Positions 19,846 through 28,656 of a DNA stretch of 64,000 nt are shown here, one piece after another. This DNA comes from Aurantimonas manganoxydans SI85-9A1 (lineage in GTDB: Bacteria; Pseudomonadota; Alphaproteobacteria; Rhizobiales; Rhizobiaceae). The position numbers and the translations under genes are program-made. The notes beneath the pieces are model-generated. The model worked only from the letters and a program-made list of their open reading frames with translations, did not search any database and was not told the DNA's origin. The stretch lies in NCBI RefSeq assembly GCF_000153465.1, contig NZ_CH672387.1:3652628-3716627 (forward strand). The letters run 5' to 3'. Every line of letters begins with the position of its first letter. Positions within the stretch are counted from its first letter, which is position 1.

Positions 19846-21765
19846 ATGAATTTCTCCATCAGCCGAAAACTGTCCGCCCTCATCGCTGTTGCAGCCTTCG
19901 CCAGCATCGCCGCGATGACCCTGCAACTGTACTCGCTGCATCAAACGATCTGGAACGATCGCAAGAATCTGATCATCTCGCAGGTCGACAGCGCCATCTC
20001 GATGCTCGGCGGCTTTCAGGCAAGGGTCGAGTCGGGCGAACTGACGCTTCAGGAGGCGCAGGACCGTGCCCGTGAAGCCGCCCTGCCGATCCGCTTCGGA
20101 CAAAACGACTACCTCTTCATGATGAGCGCCGACGGCACGCGCGTGATGCACCCCGATCCGAAGCTTCAGGGCACGGATTCGTTCAAATCCAAGGATGTGA
20201 AGGGCGTCTTCTACAACCGCGAGATGGTGGAGAACGCCCACAAGGGCGGCGGCTTCACGACCTATTACCGGGCGCGGCTGAAGGGGTCGGACGAGATCTC
20301 GCCCAAACTCTCCTACGCACAGCTGTTTGCCCCCTGGGACTGGACGGTTGCCACCGGGCTCTATGTCGACGATCTCAACACCCAGTTCATGGGCGAAGTC
20401 TACAAGGCGCTTCTCTGGTTCGCGTTGCTGTTCGCCCTCTTGATCGCCTGTGCCATTCCGCTGGCCCGTTCGATCTCGCGCCCCATCGCCCAGATGACCG
20501 CTGCCATGCGTTCGCTCGCCGCCGGCGACAAGACCGTCATCATCCCCGGCGCCGGCCGCCGGGACGAGATCGGCGAGATGGCCGGCGCGGTCGAGGCCTT
20601 CAAGCAGGCCGCCATCGAGCGCGACGAGCTGGCCGAGGAAGCCGAGGCCGCCCGCATCAGCCAGGAAGAGGCCAAGAAGCGTCAGGCGGCGCTCGACAAC
20701 GCCAAGGCGGAAGACCTGCGCGCCTTCGTCGGGGTGGTCGAAGTGGGCTTCGAGCGCCTGTCGGCCGGCGACCTGACGGTGCGCATGCAGGACAAGGTGG
20801 CCGAGGAATTCGAGCCGATCCGCGCCAAGTTCAACGCCAGCGTCGCCTCGCTGGAAGAGGCCATCGGCCATGTCGTGACCTCGATCGCCTCGATCCGCAC
20901 GGGTCTCGGCGAGATCAACACCGCCTCCAACGATCTCGCCCACCGCACCGAGCAGCAGGCGGCGAGCCTGGAGGAAACCGTCGCGGCTTTGGGCGAAGTG
21001 ACCCAGGCCGTCAACGAGACCGCCGAAGGTGCCGGCAAGGCCCAGCAGGTGGCCTCGGGTGCCCGTGAAAAGGCCCAGAAGGGCGGCGAGGTCGTCGGCA
21101 AGGCGGTCGCGGCCATGGGCCAGATCGAGCAGTCCTCGGAGAAGATCAACTCGATCATCTCGGTGATCGACGAGATCGCCTTCCAGACCAATCTCCTGGC
21201 GCTGAACGCCGGCGTCGAGGCGGCCCGGGCCGGCGAGGCGGGCAAGGGCTTTGCGGTCGTCGCCCAGGAAGTGCGCGGGCTCGCCCAGCGCTCGGCGGAA
21301 GCGGCCAAGGAGATCAAGACGCTGATCGCCACCTCCCGCGAACAGGTCGGCACCGGCGTCGAGCTCGTCACCGCCTCCGGCAAGTCGCTGGAAGAGATCG
21401 TCACCGAAGTCAGCGCCATGGCGGAGGTCATCTCGACCATTGCCTCCTCGGCCCGGGAACAGGCGACGAGCCTGCGCGAAGTCTCGGGTGCGGCCGATCA
21501 GATGGACAAGGTGACCCAGCAGAACGCCGCCATGGTCGAGGAAGCGACGGCGGCGAGCCAGACGCTGGCCAACGAGACAGACGAGCTGGCCCATGCCATG
21601 GCCAAGTTCAGCACCAGTGCCGGCGATGCCGGCGCCCGCCGCGGTTCGCCGGCGCCGCAGCCGTCGCACCGCCATGGGGCCCCGTCGCGCGGCGTCAGGC
21701 AGCTGCGGACCATCGACGGCGGTGCGGCACCGAAGCCGGTCGCCGACAGCTGGGACGAGTTCTGA
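19846..21765 (+). CDS. Methyl-accepting chemotaxis protein with single-Cache sensor
   Basis: A 639-residue chemoreceptor. TM1 is about 9-31, the periplasmic single-Cache domain ([32 protein letters not shown]) about 35-180, TM2 about 186-207, and HAMP about 208-262. The cytoplasmic hairpin tip contains [20 protein letters not shown] and [11 protein letters not shown]. The ligand is unknown; this sensor class often binds small organic acids. The C-terminus WDEF after a Pro/Ala-rich linker resembles the xWxxF tether that recruits CheR/CheB. No che genes are nearby. Start ATG follows GGGAACGTC; a basic cap then TM1 supports this start. Confidence 0.93.
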   Translation: MNFSISRKLSALIAVAAFASIAAMTLQLYSLHQTIWNDRKNLIISQVDSAISMLGGFQARVESGELTLQEAQDRAREAALPIRFGQNDYLFMMSADGTRVMHPDPKLQGTDSFKSKDVKGVFYNREMVENAHKGGGFTTYYRARLKGSDEISPKLSYAQLFAPWDWTVATGLYVDDLNTQFMGEVYKALLWFALLFALLIACAIPLARSISRPIAQMTAAMRSLAAGDKTVIIPGAGRRDEIGEMAGAVEAFKQAAIERDELAEEAEAARISQEEAKKRQAALDNAKAEDLRAFVGVVEVGFERLSAGDLTVRMQDKVAEEFEPIRAKFNASVASLEEAIGHVVTSIASIRTGLGEINTASNDLAHRTEQQAASLEETVAALGEVTQAVNETAEGAGKAQQVASGAREKAQKGGEVVGKAVAAMGQIEQSSEKINSIISVIDEIAFQTNLLALNAGVEAARAGEAGKGFAVVAQEVRGLAQRSAEAAKEIKTLIATSREQVGTGVELVTASGKSLEEIVTEVSAMAEVISTIASSAREQATSLREVSGAADQMDKVTQQNAAMVEEATAASQTLANETDELAHAMAKFSTSAGDAGARRGSPAPQPSHRHGAPSRGVRQLRTIDGGAAPKPVADSWDEF

Positions 21766-21861
21766 GCCCCAGCCGCCGGGCGCGTTCGCGCGGGCCCGGC
21801 CATCGGGCCGACTGACCGAGCCGGGAAACCGGCGGTCCGAGACACTCCCGATCACATGCAG

Positions 21862-21905
21862 ACAGGCCGATCGATCTCTCGCGAGGTCGGCCGGCCTGTT
21901 TGTTT
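21862..21905. terminator. Terminator between the chemoreceptor and anti-sigma genes
   Basis: ACAGGCC (21862-21868) pairs with GGCCTGT (21893-21899), followed by TTGTTT on the plus strand. It lies 97 bases past the chemoreceptor stop and just past the stop of the convergent anti-sigma gene. The loop is large (24 bases), though an inner GCGAG stretch may shorten it. Confidence 0.5.
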
Positions 21906-21915
21906 CGTCAGGCGA

Positions 21916-22644
21916 TCAGATCGAATGCAGCGGACCGGAGGCGACCACGGGGCCCGTCGGCACGCCGGTGGGCGAACCGCCCTCGGGCTCCATCGACACT
22001 GCGAGCGCGGCATCGGTGGCACCATATTCGGGATCACTGAGAACCAGCCGCAGCGGATGGGTCATGTCGATCAAGCCGAGCGAGCGCGGCGCGCCGCCGG
22101 CCGGCGGTACCAGCCAGAGCTCGGGCACCCGGCCCGCCTCCTGCGCGGCGACCACGGGGATCAGCGTCGCCTCGGCGGTGCCGGTGTCGATCACCACCGT
22201 CAGGAGCGGCGTGCCGTCGTCGGCGCTGAGCGTCGCGGTCAGCGTCCCGCCCGGCGCAGGGGGCGGCGCGGCGAGGTCGCGGCCGGCGACCAGGATGAGC
22301 ATCGCCAGGCTGGTGACGGCGAGCCCCATTCCGCCGAGCCCCAGCCATTGCCAGATCGGCGAAACCCTGCGGCCGCGCGGCACAGCCGGGGTCGCGGCAC
22401 GGCGCGTCATCCAGTCGATCTCGCCGGCGATGCGGGCCCAGACGCTGGCGGGCGGCACCACTGCCGGCACCGTCTGCGCCAGCGGCCCGAGGCGCTCGGC
22501 CCAGGCATCGATCTCCTGCGCGAAGGCGGCATCCGTCGCCGCCCGGCGCTCGACCGCACGACGCTCTGCGCCATCCAGAACGCCGAGCACATACTCGGCG
22601 GCCAGATCCGCATCGTCCCGTTCGTGGTCTTGCGCCGCGGTCAT
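21916..22644 (-). CDS. RskA/anti-sigma-K family anti-sigma factor
   Basis: About 242 residues. The cytoplasmic N-terminal anti-sigma domain (AAEYVLGVLDGAERRAVERR ... SVWARIAGEIDW) is about 1-80. One membrane helix (LGLGGMGLAVTSLAMLILVA) follows at about 102-121, then a periplasmic C-terminal domain with the RskA-type sequence PELWLVPPAGGAPRSLGLID. It should hold the neighbouring sigma factor inactive at the membrane until a signal triggers its release. ATG 22644 overlaps the sigma stop as ATGA; an alternative ATG at 22656 adds four residues. Confidence 0.9.
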   Translation of the reverse strand: MTAAQDHERDDADLAAEYVLGVLDGAERRAVERRAATDAAFAQEIDAWAERLGPLAQTVPAVVPPASVWARIAGEIDWMTRRAATPAVPRGRRVSPIWQWLGLGGMGLAVTSLAMLILVAGRDLAAPPPAPGGTLTATLSADDGTPLLTVVIDTGTAEATLIPVVAAQEAGRVPELWLVPPAGGAPRSLGLIDMTHPLRLVLSDPEYGATDAALAVSMEPEGGSPTGVPTGPVVASGPLHSI

Positions 22645-23204
22645 TGCGACAGGCATCCCTTCAGTTTCTGCAGCCCGCGCCGGATCAGGCTCTTCATGGT
22701 GCCGAGCGGCACCCCGGCATGGCCGGCCAGCGTTTCATAGGTGGCGCCGCCGAAAAAGGCCGCGGTGATCGCGCTGCGGGCGCGCTCTTCCAGCGTGTCC
22801 AGGCATGCGGCGAGCTGCTGCCCCTCCTGCGCGCGATGCAGCAGCTCGAAGGCGTCGGGCGTGCCGTCGGCAAGATCCAGCGCGGCGTCCACCGGCCGGT
22901 CGGCGCGGCGAGGCCCGACCTGGCGCAGGCGGTCGATCGACCGGTTGCGGGCGATCGTCGCCAGCCAGGTGATCGGGCTCGCCCGCCCCGCATCGAAGCT
23001 CTCGGCCTTGCGCCATATGATCAGATACACATCCTGCAACACGTCCTCGGCTTCCTCGCGGTCCCCCAAGATACGCAGGCAGATGCCGAATAGCTTCGCC
23101 GATGTCAGATCGTAGACGGCCTGCAGCGCCGCGCGGTCGCCCGTAGCGACGGCGCGCAGGCGTTCCACGAGCACTGCCCGGCCTTCCTCCGCACTTGTCG
23201 ACAT
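22641..23204 (-). CDS. ECF-type sigma factor paired with RskA anti-sigma
   Basis: A 187-residue ECF sigma factor of the SigK/RskA-associated class. Region 2 is LFGICLRILGDREEAEDVLQ ... ITWLATIARNRSIDRLR (about 40-110) and region 4 is the HTH TYETLAGHAGVPLGTMKSLI (about 150-180). ATG 23204 is preferred; an upstream ATG at 23252 adds 16 unconserved residues. It is translationally coupled to the anti-sigma gene and lies 105 bases downstream of betB on the same strand. The signal and regulon are unknown. Confidence 0.92.
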   Translation of the reverse strand: MSTSAEEGRAVLVERLRAVATGDRAALQAVYDLTSAKLFGICLRILGDREEAEDVLQDVYLIIWRKAESFDAGRASPITWLATIARNRSIDRLRQVGPRRADRPVDAALDLADGTPDAFELLHRAQEGQQLAACLDTLEERARSAITAAFFGGATYETLAGHAGVPLGTMKSLIRRGLQKLKGCLSQ

Positions 23205-23309
23205 CAGGGCCGGGTTCTCGCTGCTTCGCCGCACATGCAGACAGCCGAACAATGGCGGCGGGCGAAAGTCAACGCCTGCGCCCTGACGGTCCCGTGACCG
23301 GCCTTTCCG

Positions 23310-24773
23310 TCAGTAGGGCGCCTCGCTCGTGCCCATCTCGACATAGACCGACTTGACCTGGCTGTAATGCTCCAGCGCCGCGCGGCCGTTCTCGCGGCCG
23401 ATGCCGGAGCGCTTGAAGCCACCGAAGGGCATTTCCACCGGGGTCAGATTGTAGGCGTTGATCCAGCAGGTGCCGGCCTGCAGCTTCGCCACGACGCGGT
23501 GGCCGCGCTGGATGTCGCGGGTGTAGACGCCCGCCGCCAGGCCGAATTCGCTGGCATTGGCGCGGGCGATCGCCTCCTCCTCGTCGTCGAAATCGAGGAC
23601 GCACATGACCGGGCCGAAGATCTCCTCGCCGGCGATGCGCATGTCGTCGGTGACGTCGGTGAAGACCGTCGGCTCGACGAAGACCCCGTCGGGAAAGCCG
23701 TCGACCTTTGCGCCGCCGCCGCCGCAGGCGACCGTGGCGCCTTCCTGCCGGCCGATCTCCAGATAGGAGAGCACCTTCTCGTACTGGGCGCGCGAGACCA
23801 GCGGGCCGAGATCGGTGGTCACCCGCAGCGGATCGCCGAGGGTGATCGCCCTGGTGCGCGCCACCAGCTTCTCGACGAAGGCGGCCCGCACCGAGCGCTC
23901 GACGAAGACGCGGGTGCCGTTCGAGCAGATCTGGCCGGTGGAGTAGAAATTGCCGAGGATCGCGCCGGAAACCGCCGCATCGAGATCGGCATCGGCGAAG
24001 ACGACGATCGGCGACTTGCCGCCGAGTTCCAGGGTCACGTGCTTGGTGGTCTCAGACGCCGCCTGCATCACCCGCGCGCCGGTCGGCACCGAGCCGGTGA
24101 CCGAGACCTTGGCGATCCGCGGATGGCCGGCGAGTGCCGCGCCCACCGGGCCCATGCCCTGCACGACGTTGAAGACGCCGGCCGGCAGGCCCGCCTCGGA
24201 CAGGATCTCGGCGAGTTTCAGCGCCGTCAGCGGCGTCACTTCAGAGGGCTTGAAGATCATCGCGTTGCCGCAGGCCAGCGCCGGGGCGGCCTTCCAGGAG
24301 GCGATCTGGATCGGGTAGTTCCAGGCGCCGATGCCGGCGCAGACGCCCAGCGGCTCGCGGCGCGTATAGGCGAAGGAGCCGCCGAGATCGATGTAGTCGC
24401 CGGTGATGTCGGCGGCGAGCGCGCCGAAATATTCCAGCGCGTCGGCGCCCGAGGCGGCGTCCGCCACCAGCGTCTCGGACAGCGCCTTGCCGGTGTCGAG
24501 CGTCTCCAGCTCCGACAGCGCCTCGTTGCGGTCGCGCATGATCGCCGCGGCCCGGCGCAGGATGCGGCCGCGCTCGGCGCCGGTCATCGCCGCCCAGACG
24601 GCCTGCCCCTTCTGCGCCGCGGCGATGGCGCGCTCGATCAGGGCCGGGGTGGCGGCGTGCAGTTCGGCGATGGTCTCGCCGGTGGCCGGATAAATGCTGG
24701 CGAAGGCCTCGCCGCTCTCGTCCTCGACATAGCCGCCGTCGATGTAATGGGATCCGTTGGGCTGGGCGCGCAT
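23310..24773 (-). CDS. betB: Betaine-aldehyde dehydrogenase
   Basis: A 487-residue NAD(P)-dependent aldehyde dehydrogenase. The catalytic Cys is in [11 protein letters not shown] and the catalytic Glu in [13 protein letters not shown]. The N-terminus [18 protein letters not shown] and the sequences [34 protein letters not shown] and [17 protein letters not shown] are typical of BetB, which oxidises betaine aldehyde to the osmoprotectant glycine betaine. betA, betI and transporter genes are not adjacent, so its substrate may be a related amino-aldehyde. ATG 24773 follows AGGAAGAGG. Confidence 0.9.
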   Translation of the reverse strand: MRAQPNGSHYIDGGYVEDESGEAFASIYPATGETIAELHAATPALIERAIAAAQKGQAVWAAMTGAERGRILRRAAAIMRDRNEALSELETLDTGKALSETLVADAASGADALEYFGALAADITGDYIDLGGSFAYTRREPLGVCAGIGAWNYPIQIASWKAAPALACGNAMIFKPSEVTPLTALKLAEILSEAGLPAGVFNVVQGMGPVGAALAGHPRIAKVSVTGSVPTGARVMQAASETTKHVTLELGGKSPIVVFADADLDAAVSGAILGNFYSTGQICSNGTRVFVERSVRAAFVEKLVARTRAITLGDPLRVTTDLGPLVSRAQYEKVLSYLEIGRQEGATVACGGGGAKVDGFPDGVFVEPTVFTDVTDDMRIAGEEIFGPVMCVLDFDDEEEAIARANASEFGLAAGVYTRDIQRGHRVVAKLQAGTCWINAYNLTPVEMPFGGFKRSGIGRENGRAALEHYSQVKSVYVEMGTSEAPY

Positions 24774-25057
24774 GGCTTCGTCCTCTTCCTTCGTTGCCGC
24801 TTCTGTAACGCCGCCGGCCGCCGCGCGCCACCTTGGCCCGCCCCGCTGATGCCGCCGAGATCGCCGCGCTTGACGTTGCGGCCGCGACCCTCCATCTGTG
24901 CTGCGGGCCGAGGGAGCCTGCCGCTCGCGGGCGAAAGCCGTGGTGAATCCCCTTTCCGATCATCCGTGACGCCATTTCACGTTGGCATGCGGCCTGACGG
25001 CAATCGCGAGCCCCGACTTCAAGACGCCGCATGCGACGACCTCGAAAGGTTCAGCAG

Positions 25058-25498
25058 ATGACCGGCATGCCCCACACCCCGACCGCCACCGACTACAAGG
25101 CCCAGGCCAGGCGCCTGCGGGCCGGACTGGCCGACACGGGCCACGACCTCACCCACAGCGCCGCCCTGGAGCTGGTGGCGCGCCAGCACGGCGTGCGCGA
25201 CTGGAACACGCTGAGTGCGCTGGCCGCACGCGGCCGCTCCGTCGCCGATCTGACCATCGGCTCGACGGTGGCCGGCCGCTATCTCGGCCACGACTTCACC
25301 GGCGAACTCGTCGCGCTGCACGCTCTGTCGAAGAGCGGGCGCTACCGGGCCTCGATCCAGTTCGACACGCCGGTGGACGTCGTCGCCTTCGACAGTTTCT
25401 CGGCGTTCCGGCGCCGGGTGACCGTCACCGTGGATGCGACCGGCGCGACGACCGAGAAGACCTCGGACGGCCGGCCGCATCTGCAACTCGCGCTCTAG
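25058..25498 (+). CDS. Uncharacterised protein annotated in relatives as glyoxalase superfamily
   Basis: A 146-residue protein. The N-terminal half (AQARRLRAGLADTGHDLTHSAALELVARQHG-type sequence, about 12-45, followed by RDWNTLSALAA) is a helical module common in alphaproteobacteria under the label glyoxalase superfamily; it lacks obvious metal-binding His/Glu ligands. The C-terminal half (about 65-146) is a beta-rich domain (GRYLGHDFTGELVALHAL). The biochemical function is unknown. ATG 25058 has AAAGG eight bases upstream and is preferred over a frame-opening start at 25031. It is divergent from betB. Confidence 0.75.
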   Translation: MTGMPHTPTATDYKAQARRLRAGLADTGHDLTHSAALELVARQHGVRDWNTLSALAARGRSVADLTIGSTVAGRYLGHDFTGELVALHALSKSGRYRASIQFDTPVDVVAFDSFSAFRRRVTVTVDATGATTEKTSDGRPHLQLAL

Positions 25499-25629
25499 GG
25501 CGCGGCCGAGAAATCCGTGCCGGGCGCCCGTCCCGGCACGGATGCCGATCCGGACGCTTCGCCGCAGCCGCGGAACGGCCCTGCCGCGGGCCCCTTTTCC
25601 TTGGCGATCCCTGCAATTGGAGAAGCCCG

Positions 25630-25995
25630 ATGACCACAGACCTCGAACAGCGTACCTGCGAGCGAATCCGGATCGAGCCGGCCGCCGGCTCCGTGGTGGT
25701 GAATTTCCTCGGCGCCATCCTTGCCTCCACCGACAAGGCGCTGGTGCTGCACGAGACCGGCTACGATCCGGTCTATTATATCCCGAAGGACCGGGTGGAG
25801 ATGGCCTATCTGCGCGAAAGCGACCGGCGCACGACCTGCCCGTTCAAGGGCGAGGCCCGCTACTGGTCGATCACCGCCGAGGCGCAGTCCGCCGACGACG
25901 CGGTCTGGGCCTATGATACGCCCCATGCCGGCGTCGGCGAGATCGCCGGCCATGTCGCCTTCGATCCGAAGAAGGTGACCGTCCCAGTCAGCTGA
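25630..25995 (+). CDS. DUF427 domain protein
   Basis: A 121-residue protein covering one DUF427 domain. The conserved patch YYIPKDRVEMAYL, TCPFKGEARYWSI and the C-terminal AGHVAFDPKKVTV are all present. The family is widespread and small; no reaction is established. ATG 25630 follows GGAGAAG at an ideal distance. It may share a transcript with the preceding gene 131 bases upstream. Confidence 0.88.
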   Translation: MTTDLEQRTCERIRIEPAAGSVVVNFLGAILASTDKALVLHETGYDPVYYIPKDRVEMAYLRESDRRTTCPFKGEARYWSITAEAQSADDAVWAYDTPHAGVGEIAGHVAFDPKKVTVPVS

Positions 25996-26043
25996 CCGGC
26001 CGGACCCTCCGTCCTGCGCGGGGCCGGCAGCGGCCCCGCCGCG

Positions 26044-26331
26044 TCAGCGGTCGCTGTGGCCGAGGTCGCGGGCCGGGTCGAGCCGGTCGCGCACCCGCTG
26101 CTTCAGGATCTTGGCCTCCGGAAAGCCGCCATCGGCCTTGCGCTCCCAGATCGTCTCGCCCTCATAACGGATCTCGAAGACCCCGCCGGTGCCCGGCACC
26201 AGCGCCACCTCGCCCAGATCCGGGCCGAAGGTCGACAGCAGCTCCTGCGCCATCCAGGCCGCCCGCAGCAGCCACTGGCACTGGGTGCAATAGGTGATCG
26301 CGATCCTCGGGGCCGTCCCGTCCTTGCTCAT
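26044..26331 (-). CDS. SelT/SelW/SelH (Rdx) family redox protein
   Basis: A 95-residue thioredoxin-like protein. The redox motif is CTQC at 15-18 (ITYCTQCQWLLRA); in animal selenoproteins the second position is Sec, here Cys. The GTGGVFEIRYEGETIWERK strand region and the PEAKILKQRVRDR helix complete the family pattern. Role in the cell unproven; probably thiol redox chemistry. ATG 26331 is the conserved start. It overlaps no real gene but lies close to and divergent from the channel gene. Confidence 0.88.
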   Translation of the reverse strand: MSKDGTAPRIAITYCTQCQWLLRAAWMAQELLSTFGPDLGEVALVPGTGGVFEIRYEGETIWERKADGGFPEAKILKQRVRDRLDPARDLGHSDR

Positions 26332-26431
26332 TGCCTGTACTCCTGAAGCCTGCCGCGCTACCTCGGGCGGTGGAGCGGCATTCCGGCCGGTCCGCGCGAC
26401 GCGCCCTTCCGGACCCAACCTATCGGCTGCA

Positions 26432-27250
26432 ATGCTGCAATCCGCCCGTCCTGCACATGGCAGGCACCGCCGCCGGCTCAAGACCCGGATCACCCGCGCA
26501 AGGGTCCGCCTGCGCCGACTCTATCACGGTCACACCCGAAACGCCCTGCGCTTCCAGATGGCGGTGCTGCTGGTGGACATGGCGATCATCGCCTTCTTCG
26601 TCTTCAGCCCGATCCTGCGCGACGACCCGTCCTTCCTCTTCGTCGATTATTCGGTCGCCGCGATTCTCGCCGCCGACGTCTCGGCACGGTGCTTTGCCGC
26701 CCGCAACCCGCTCAAATGGCTGCGCCAGCCCTTCGTGCTCCTGGATCTGGTGATCCTGGCGACGCTGCTGTTTCCCTACACGCTGATCAATTTCGGCTTC
26801 CTGCGGATCGTCCGGCTGTGGTCGATCTCCCAGAGCGGCGTCCTGTGGCGGCCGTTGCGGCGCTGGGGCCACCGGGACTGGGAGCAGCTCGCCCGCGCGG
26901 TGGTCAATCTGATCACCTTTCTCTTCCTGGCGACGGGCTTCGTCTACACGACCTTCTTTCGGAAGGGGTCGGGCCTCGAGGGCTATCTCGACGCGCTCTA
27001 TTTCACCGTCGCCTCGGTGACGACGACGGGCTACGGCGACATCACCCTGCCGGGCAGCTGGGGCAAGCTGACCTCGGTTGTCATCATGATCATCGGCATC
27101 TCGCTGTTCGTGCGCCTGGCGCAGGCGATCTTCCGGCCGCGCAAGGTCGACTATCCCTGCCCCAATTGCGGCCTGCAGCGCCACGACCCCGACGCCGTCC
27201 ACTGCAAGGCCTGCGGCCAGCTCCTGAAGATTCCCGACCCCGGCGACTGA
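26432..27250 (+). CDS. Six-helix Kv-like potassium channel with C-terminal zinc ribbon
   Basis: About 272 residues. Helices are predicted at about 43-62, 70-88, 100-119, an S4-like segment 123-148 with spaced Arg residues (RIVRLW ... WRPLRRWGHR), S5 at 155-176 and S6 at 213-233. The pore loop contains the potassium selectivity filter TTGYGD (198-203). The C-terminus carries a CxxC ... CxxC zinc ribbon (Cys243, 246, 258, 261) in place of the usual RCK or cyclic-nucleotide domain. The N-terminus is very basic. The start is uncertain: ATG 26432 is the last before the first helix, and the frame is open upstream to 26294. No partner gene adjoins it. Confidence 0.85.
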   Translation: MLQSARPAHGRHRRRLKTRITRARVRLRRLYHGHTRNALRFQMAVLLVDMAIIAFFVFSPILRDDPSFLFVDYSVAAILAADVSARCFAARNPLKWLRQPFVLLDLVILATLLFPYTLINFGFLRIVRLWSISQSGVLWRPLRRWGHRDWEQLARAVVNLITFLFLATGFVYTTFFRKGSGLEGYLDALYFTVASVTTTGYGDITLPGSWGKLTSVVIMIIGISLFVRLAQAIFRPRKVDYPCPNCGLQRHDPDAVHCKACGQLLKIPDPGD

Positions 27251-27312
27251 CCGGACTGCCGCCGCGACGACGCCGCGACGGGCACCTCGCGCCGGGCGGC
27301 TGCATCGCCGCG

Positions 27313-27348
27313 CTTGCATACTACAAATATCCTTGTAGTATTGCAGCA
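27313..27348 (+). promoter_or_regulatory. ars promoter with overlapping ArsR operator; arsR mRNA likely leaderless
   Basis: A perfect 9-base inverted repeat, ATACTACAA (27318-27326) and TTGTAGTAT (27333-27341), sits between CTTGCA (-35, 27313-27318) and TAGTAT (-10, 27336-27341), which are 17 bases apart. The right arm contains the whole -10. The expected transcription start falls at or next to the A of the arsR ATG (27348), and there is no ribosome-binding site, so the mRNA would be leaderless. ArsR binding here would block RNA polymerase directly. Confidence 0.75.
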
Positions 27349-27698
27349 TGGATGAAGACAGAGCCGTCGCGGCGCTCGCCGCCCTCGCCCATGCCGACCG
27401 CCTCGCCGCGTTCCGTGCCCTCGTGCAGGCCGGACCCGAGGGACTGCCGTCCGGCGTGATCGCGGAGCGTCTCGGCGCGGCCCCCACCCGGATGAGCTTC
27501 CATCTCGCCGCCCTCGAGCGCGGAGGACTGATCGGTTCGCGGCGGGACGGACGGCGCATCCTCTATGCCGTCCGCTACGACGAGATGCGTGGCCTGCTGG
27601 GCTTCCTCACCGAGGATTGCTGCGGCGGCCGGCCGGAGCTTTGCGGCGATCTTGCCGCGCTGGTGCCCGCCTGCGGGACAGAGGAGGCCTGCCGATGA
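27348..27698 (+). CDS. arsR: ArsR-family arsenic-responsive repressor
   Basis: A 116-residue winged-helix repressor. The HTH region is about 35-62 (GVIAERLGAAPTRMSFHLAALERG) and the wing follows at GSRRDGRRILYAV. The classical CVC metal site in the recognition helix is absent. Instead Cys91-Cys92 and Cys99 (DCCGGRPELC) form a C-terminal thiolate cluster like that of the Acidithiobacillus-type ArsR, with Cys109 and Cys115 as extras. As(III) binding should release it from the operator that overlaps its own promoter. Its stop overlaps the next gene start (ATGA). Confidence 0.93.
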   Translation: MDEDRAVAALAALAHADRLAAFRALVQAGPEGLPSGVIAERLGAAPTRMSFHLAALERGGLIGSRRDGRRILYAVRYDEMRGLLGFLTEDCCGGRPELCGDLAALVPACGTEEACR

Positions 27699-28234
27699 CC
27701 CGGTCCGATCCGTTCAACGTGCTGTTCCTGTGTACGGGCAATTCCGCCCGCTCGATCCTCGCCGAAGCCATCCTGCGCAAGGAGGGCGGCGGGCGCTTCA
27801 ACGCCTTTTCGGCGGGCAGCTTCCCCAGGCCCGACGTCCACCCGATGAGCCTCGAGCTTCTGGCCGAGCACGGCTATCCGACCGACGGCCTGCGCTACAA
27901 GAGCTGGGACGAGTTCGCCGAGCCGGGCGCGCCGATGATGGATTTCGTCTTCACCGTCTGCGACGACGCGGCCGGCGAATCCTGCCCGGTCTGGCCGGGC
28001 CAGCCGATGACCGGGCACTGGGGCATCGAGGACCCGGCAGCCGAAACGCGCGGCGGAATGTGGCAGCGCGCTGCCTTTCTGCGTGCGCTGCATTACATGC
28101 GCAATCGCATCGCCGTCTTCACGGCGTTGCCGATTGAAACGCTCGAGCGCAGCAGCCTGACCGCCGAGATCCGTGCCATTGGCCGGTTGGAGGGGACGAC
28201 GGCGACCGCTCCCCACCCAGCAGAGGCCTCATGA
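27695..28234 (+). CDS. arsC: Arsenate reductase, low-molecular-weight-phosphatase (thioredoxin-coupled) type
   Basis: A 179-residue protein with the phosphatase P-loop CTGNSARS (Cys13 to Ser20), a general-acid Asp in IEDPA (113) and two further cysteines, Cys89 (FTVCDD) and Cys97 (ESCPVWPG). This three-Cys layout is that of thioredoxin-coupled ArsC, which reduces As(V) to As(III). The spacing Cys-x7-Cys is one longer than in the staphylococcal enzyme. It has four-base overlaps with arsR upstream and the next arsC downstream, so tight translational coupling is expected. Confidence 0.88.
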   Translation: MTRSDPFNVLFLCTGNSARSILAEAILRKEGGGRFNAFSAGSFPRPDVHPMSLELLAEHGYPTDGLRYKSWDEFAEPGAPMMDFVFTVCDDAAGESCPVWPGQPMTGHWGIEDPAAETRGGMWQRAAFLRALHYMRNRIAVFTALPIETLERSSLTAEIRAIGRLEGTTATAPHPAEAS

Positions 28235-28656
28235 CCGTCACGATCTATCACAATCCCGACTGCGGCACCTCGCGCAACACCCTCGCCATGATCCGCCAGT
28301 CGGGCGAGGACCCGCAGGTCATCGAATATCTGAAGAACCCGCCCAGCCGCGAAACGCTGATCGAGCTGCTCGACATGATGCAGATGAAGCCGCGCGACCT
28401 GCTGCGCGAAAAGGGCACACCCTATGCCGAGCTCGGGCTCGACGACCCGAAGCTGTCGGACGAGGAAATCCTCGCCGCGATGATGCAACACCCGATCCTG
28501 ATCAACCGCCCGATCGTGGTGACGGACAAGGGCGCCCGGCTGTGCCGCCCGTCCGAGACCGTGCTGGAGATCCTGCCGGATCCCGAGATCGGCCTGTTCA
28601 CCAAGGAGGACGGCGAAGTGGTGATCGAAGGAAGCGAACACTACCATGACGGATGA
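28231..28656 (+). CDS. arsC: Arsenate reductase, glutaredoxin-dependent type
   Basis: A 141-residue ArsC of the Spx/ArsC thioredoxin-like fold, unrelated to the preceding reductase. Catalytic Cys11 is in [12 protein letters not shown]. The arginines that hold arsenate are in the segments [17 protein letters not shown] and [12 protein letters not shown]. It uses glutathione and glutaredoxin. The length equals that of plasmid R773 ArsC. It overlaps the previous gene by four bases and arsH by eleven. Confidence 0.94.
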   Translation: MTVTIYHNPDCGTSRNTLAMIRQSGEDPQVIEYLKNPPSRETLIELLDMMQMKPRDLLREKGTPYAELGLDDPKLSDEEILAAMMQHPILINRPIVVTDKGARLCRPSETVLEILPDPEIGLFTKEDGEVVIEGSEHYHDG

